Of a DNA stretch of 5,486 nucleotides, positions 5,425-5,486 are shown one piece after another; within the stretch, counting starts at the first letter, position 1; each line of letters starts with the position of its first letter. The DNA comes from Acidobacteriota bacterium. GTDB lineage: Bacteria; Acidobacteriota; Terriglobia; UBA7540. Below the pieces are notes generated by a model. It had not been told where the DNA came from, ran no database searches, and saw only the letters and a list, made by a program, of their open reading frames with translations. Position numbers and translations under genes: made by a program. The stretch is from the NCBI GenBank assembly GCA_021789565.1, contig JAJYJL010000677.1, positions 1-5,486 on the forward strand, given 5' to 3'.

Positions 5425-5486
5425 GCCAGAACGTCACCTCCCACATTTGGACCGCTTGCCTCCGACGCGAAGGGCGACCTACAGCG
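5421..5486 (-). CDS. Possible 3' end of a gene upstream of DUF4238 (partial)
   Basis: Two - strand frames are open from the window edge into the DUF4238 start. One ends at TGA 5421-5423, overlapping the ATG as ATGA, and reads 21 residues (ending GPNVGGDVLA). The other reads 22 residues (ending MWEVTFWHE) and stops at TAG 5417-5419, overlapping by eight bases. Either would imply that DUF4238 was a coupled downstream gene of an operon. At about 20 codons neither can be told from chance, and the strong ribosome site within this stretch also fits a plain leader. Confidence 0.25.
   Translation of the reverse strand, partial: RCRSPFASEASGPNVGGDVLA
5434..5441 (-). promoter_or_regulatory. Strong Shine-Dalgarno of the DUF4238 gene
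   Basis: GGAGGTGA on the - strand matches the 16S 3' end over eight bases and sits nine bases before the ATG at 5424. It fixes the start of the interrupted gene and suggests it was well translated before the insertion. Confidence 0.7.

Noticed and set aside
1..5486. tRNA, rRNA, CRISPR array or second insertion sequence
   Set aside because: No cloverleaf-like sequence, regularly spaced repeats or further paired terminal repeats were found by eye.

Overview
This 5.5 kb window looks like a piece of an environmental Gram-negative chromosome, where a conserved regulatory operon meets an accessory region that has been hit by an insertion sequence. Nothing in the sequence fixes the species. The zinc-finger anti-sigma layout and mid-range base composition would fit a soil lineage such as Acidobacteriota, but that is only a guess.

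Left (1-886, + strand): the 3' end of a probable ECF sigma factor gene overlaps by ATGA with a membrane-anchored anti-sigma factor gene (zinc-binding H-x3-C-x2-C motif, one membrane segment, C-terminal outer domain). That gene in turn overlaps by ATGA with a 31-codon ORF, which may be the stump of a lost third operon gene or may not be a gene.

Middle (906-2981, - strand): a 556-residue protein that I cannot name from a characterised family. It carries an acidic-residue pattern like that of PIN-type nucleases, split by a very long insertion. Its gene converges on the sigma operon with only 19 bases between them. Upstream of it lie about 400 bases with no intact gene, holding a possible gene remnant and a perfect 9-bp stem-loop.

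Right (2982-5486): a DUF4238-family gene on the - strand, cut in two by a complete IS1380-family insertion sequence of 1448 bp (3828-5275). The element has 13-bp perfect terminal inverted repeats, a 5-bp target duplication (TAATA) and an intact 435-residue transposase. Removing the element plus one TAATA restores a continuous 329-codon DUF4238 reading frame, so the insertion site is resolved to the base and the insertion looks recent. The DUF4238 start overlaps another possible reading frame that runs off the window edge.

The least expected structure is inside the insertion sequence. The transposase start codon lies in two alternative stems, one of them made with sequence next to the left inverted repeat. 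This is the geometry expected if transcripts entering from outside the element fold back and hide the start codon. The DUF4238 gene and the large PIN-like gene share strand and neighbourhood and may be parts of one accessory, possibly phage-defence, locus; that link is inference.
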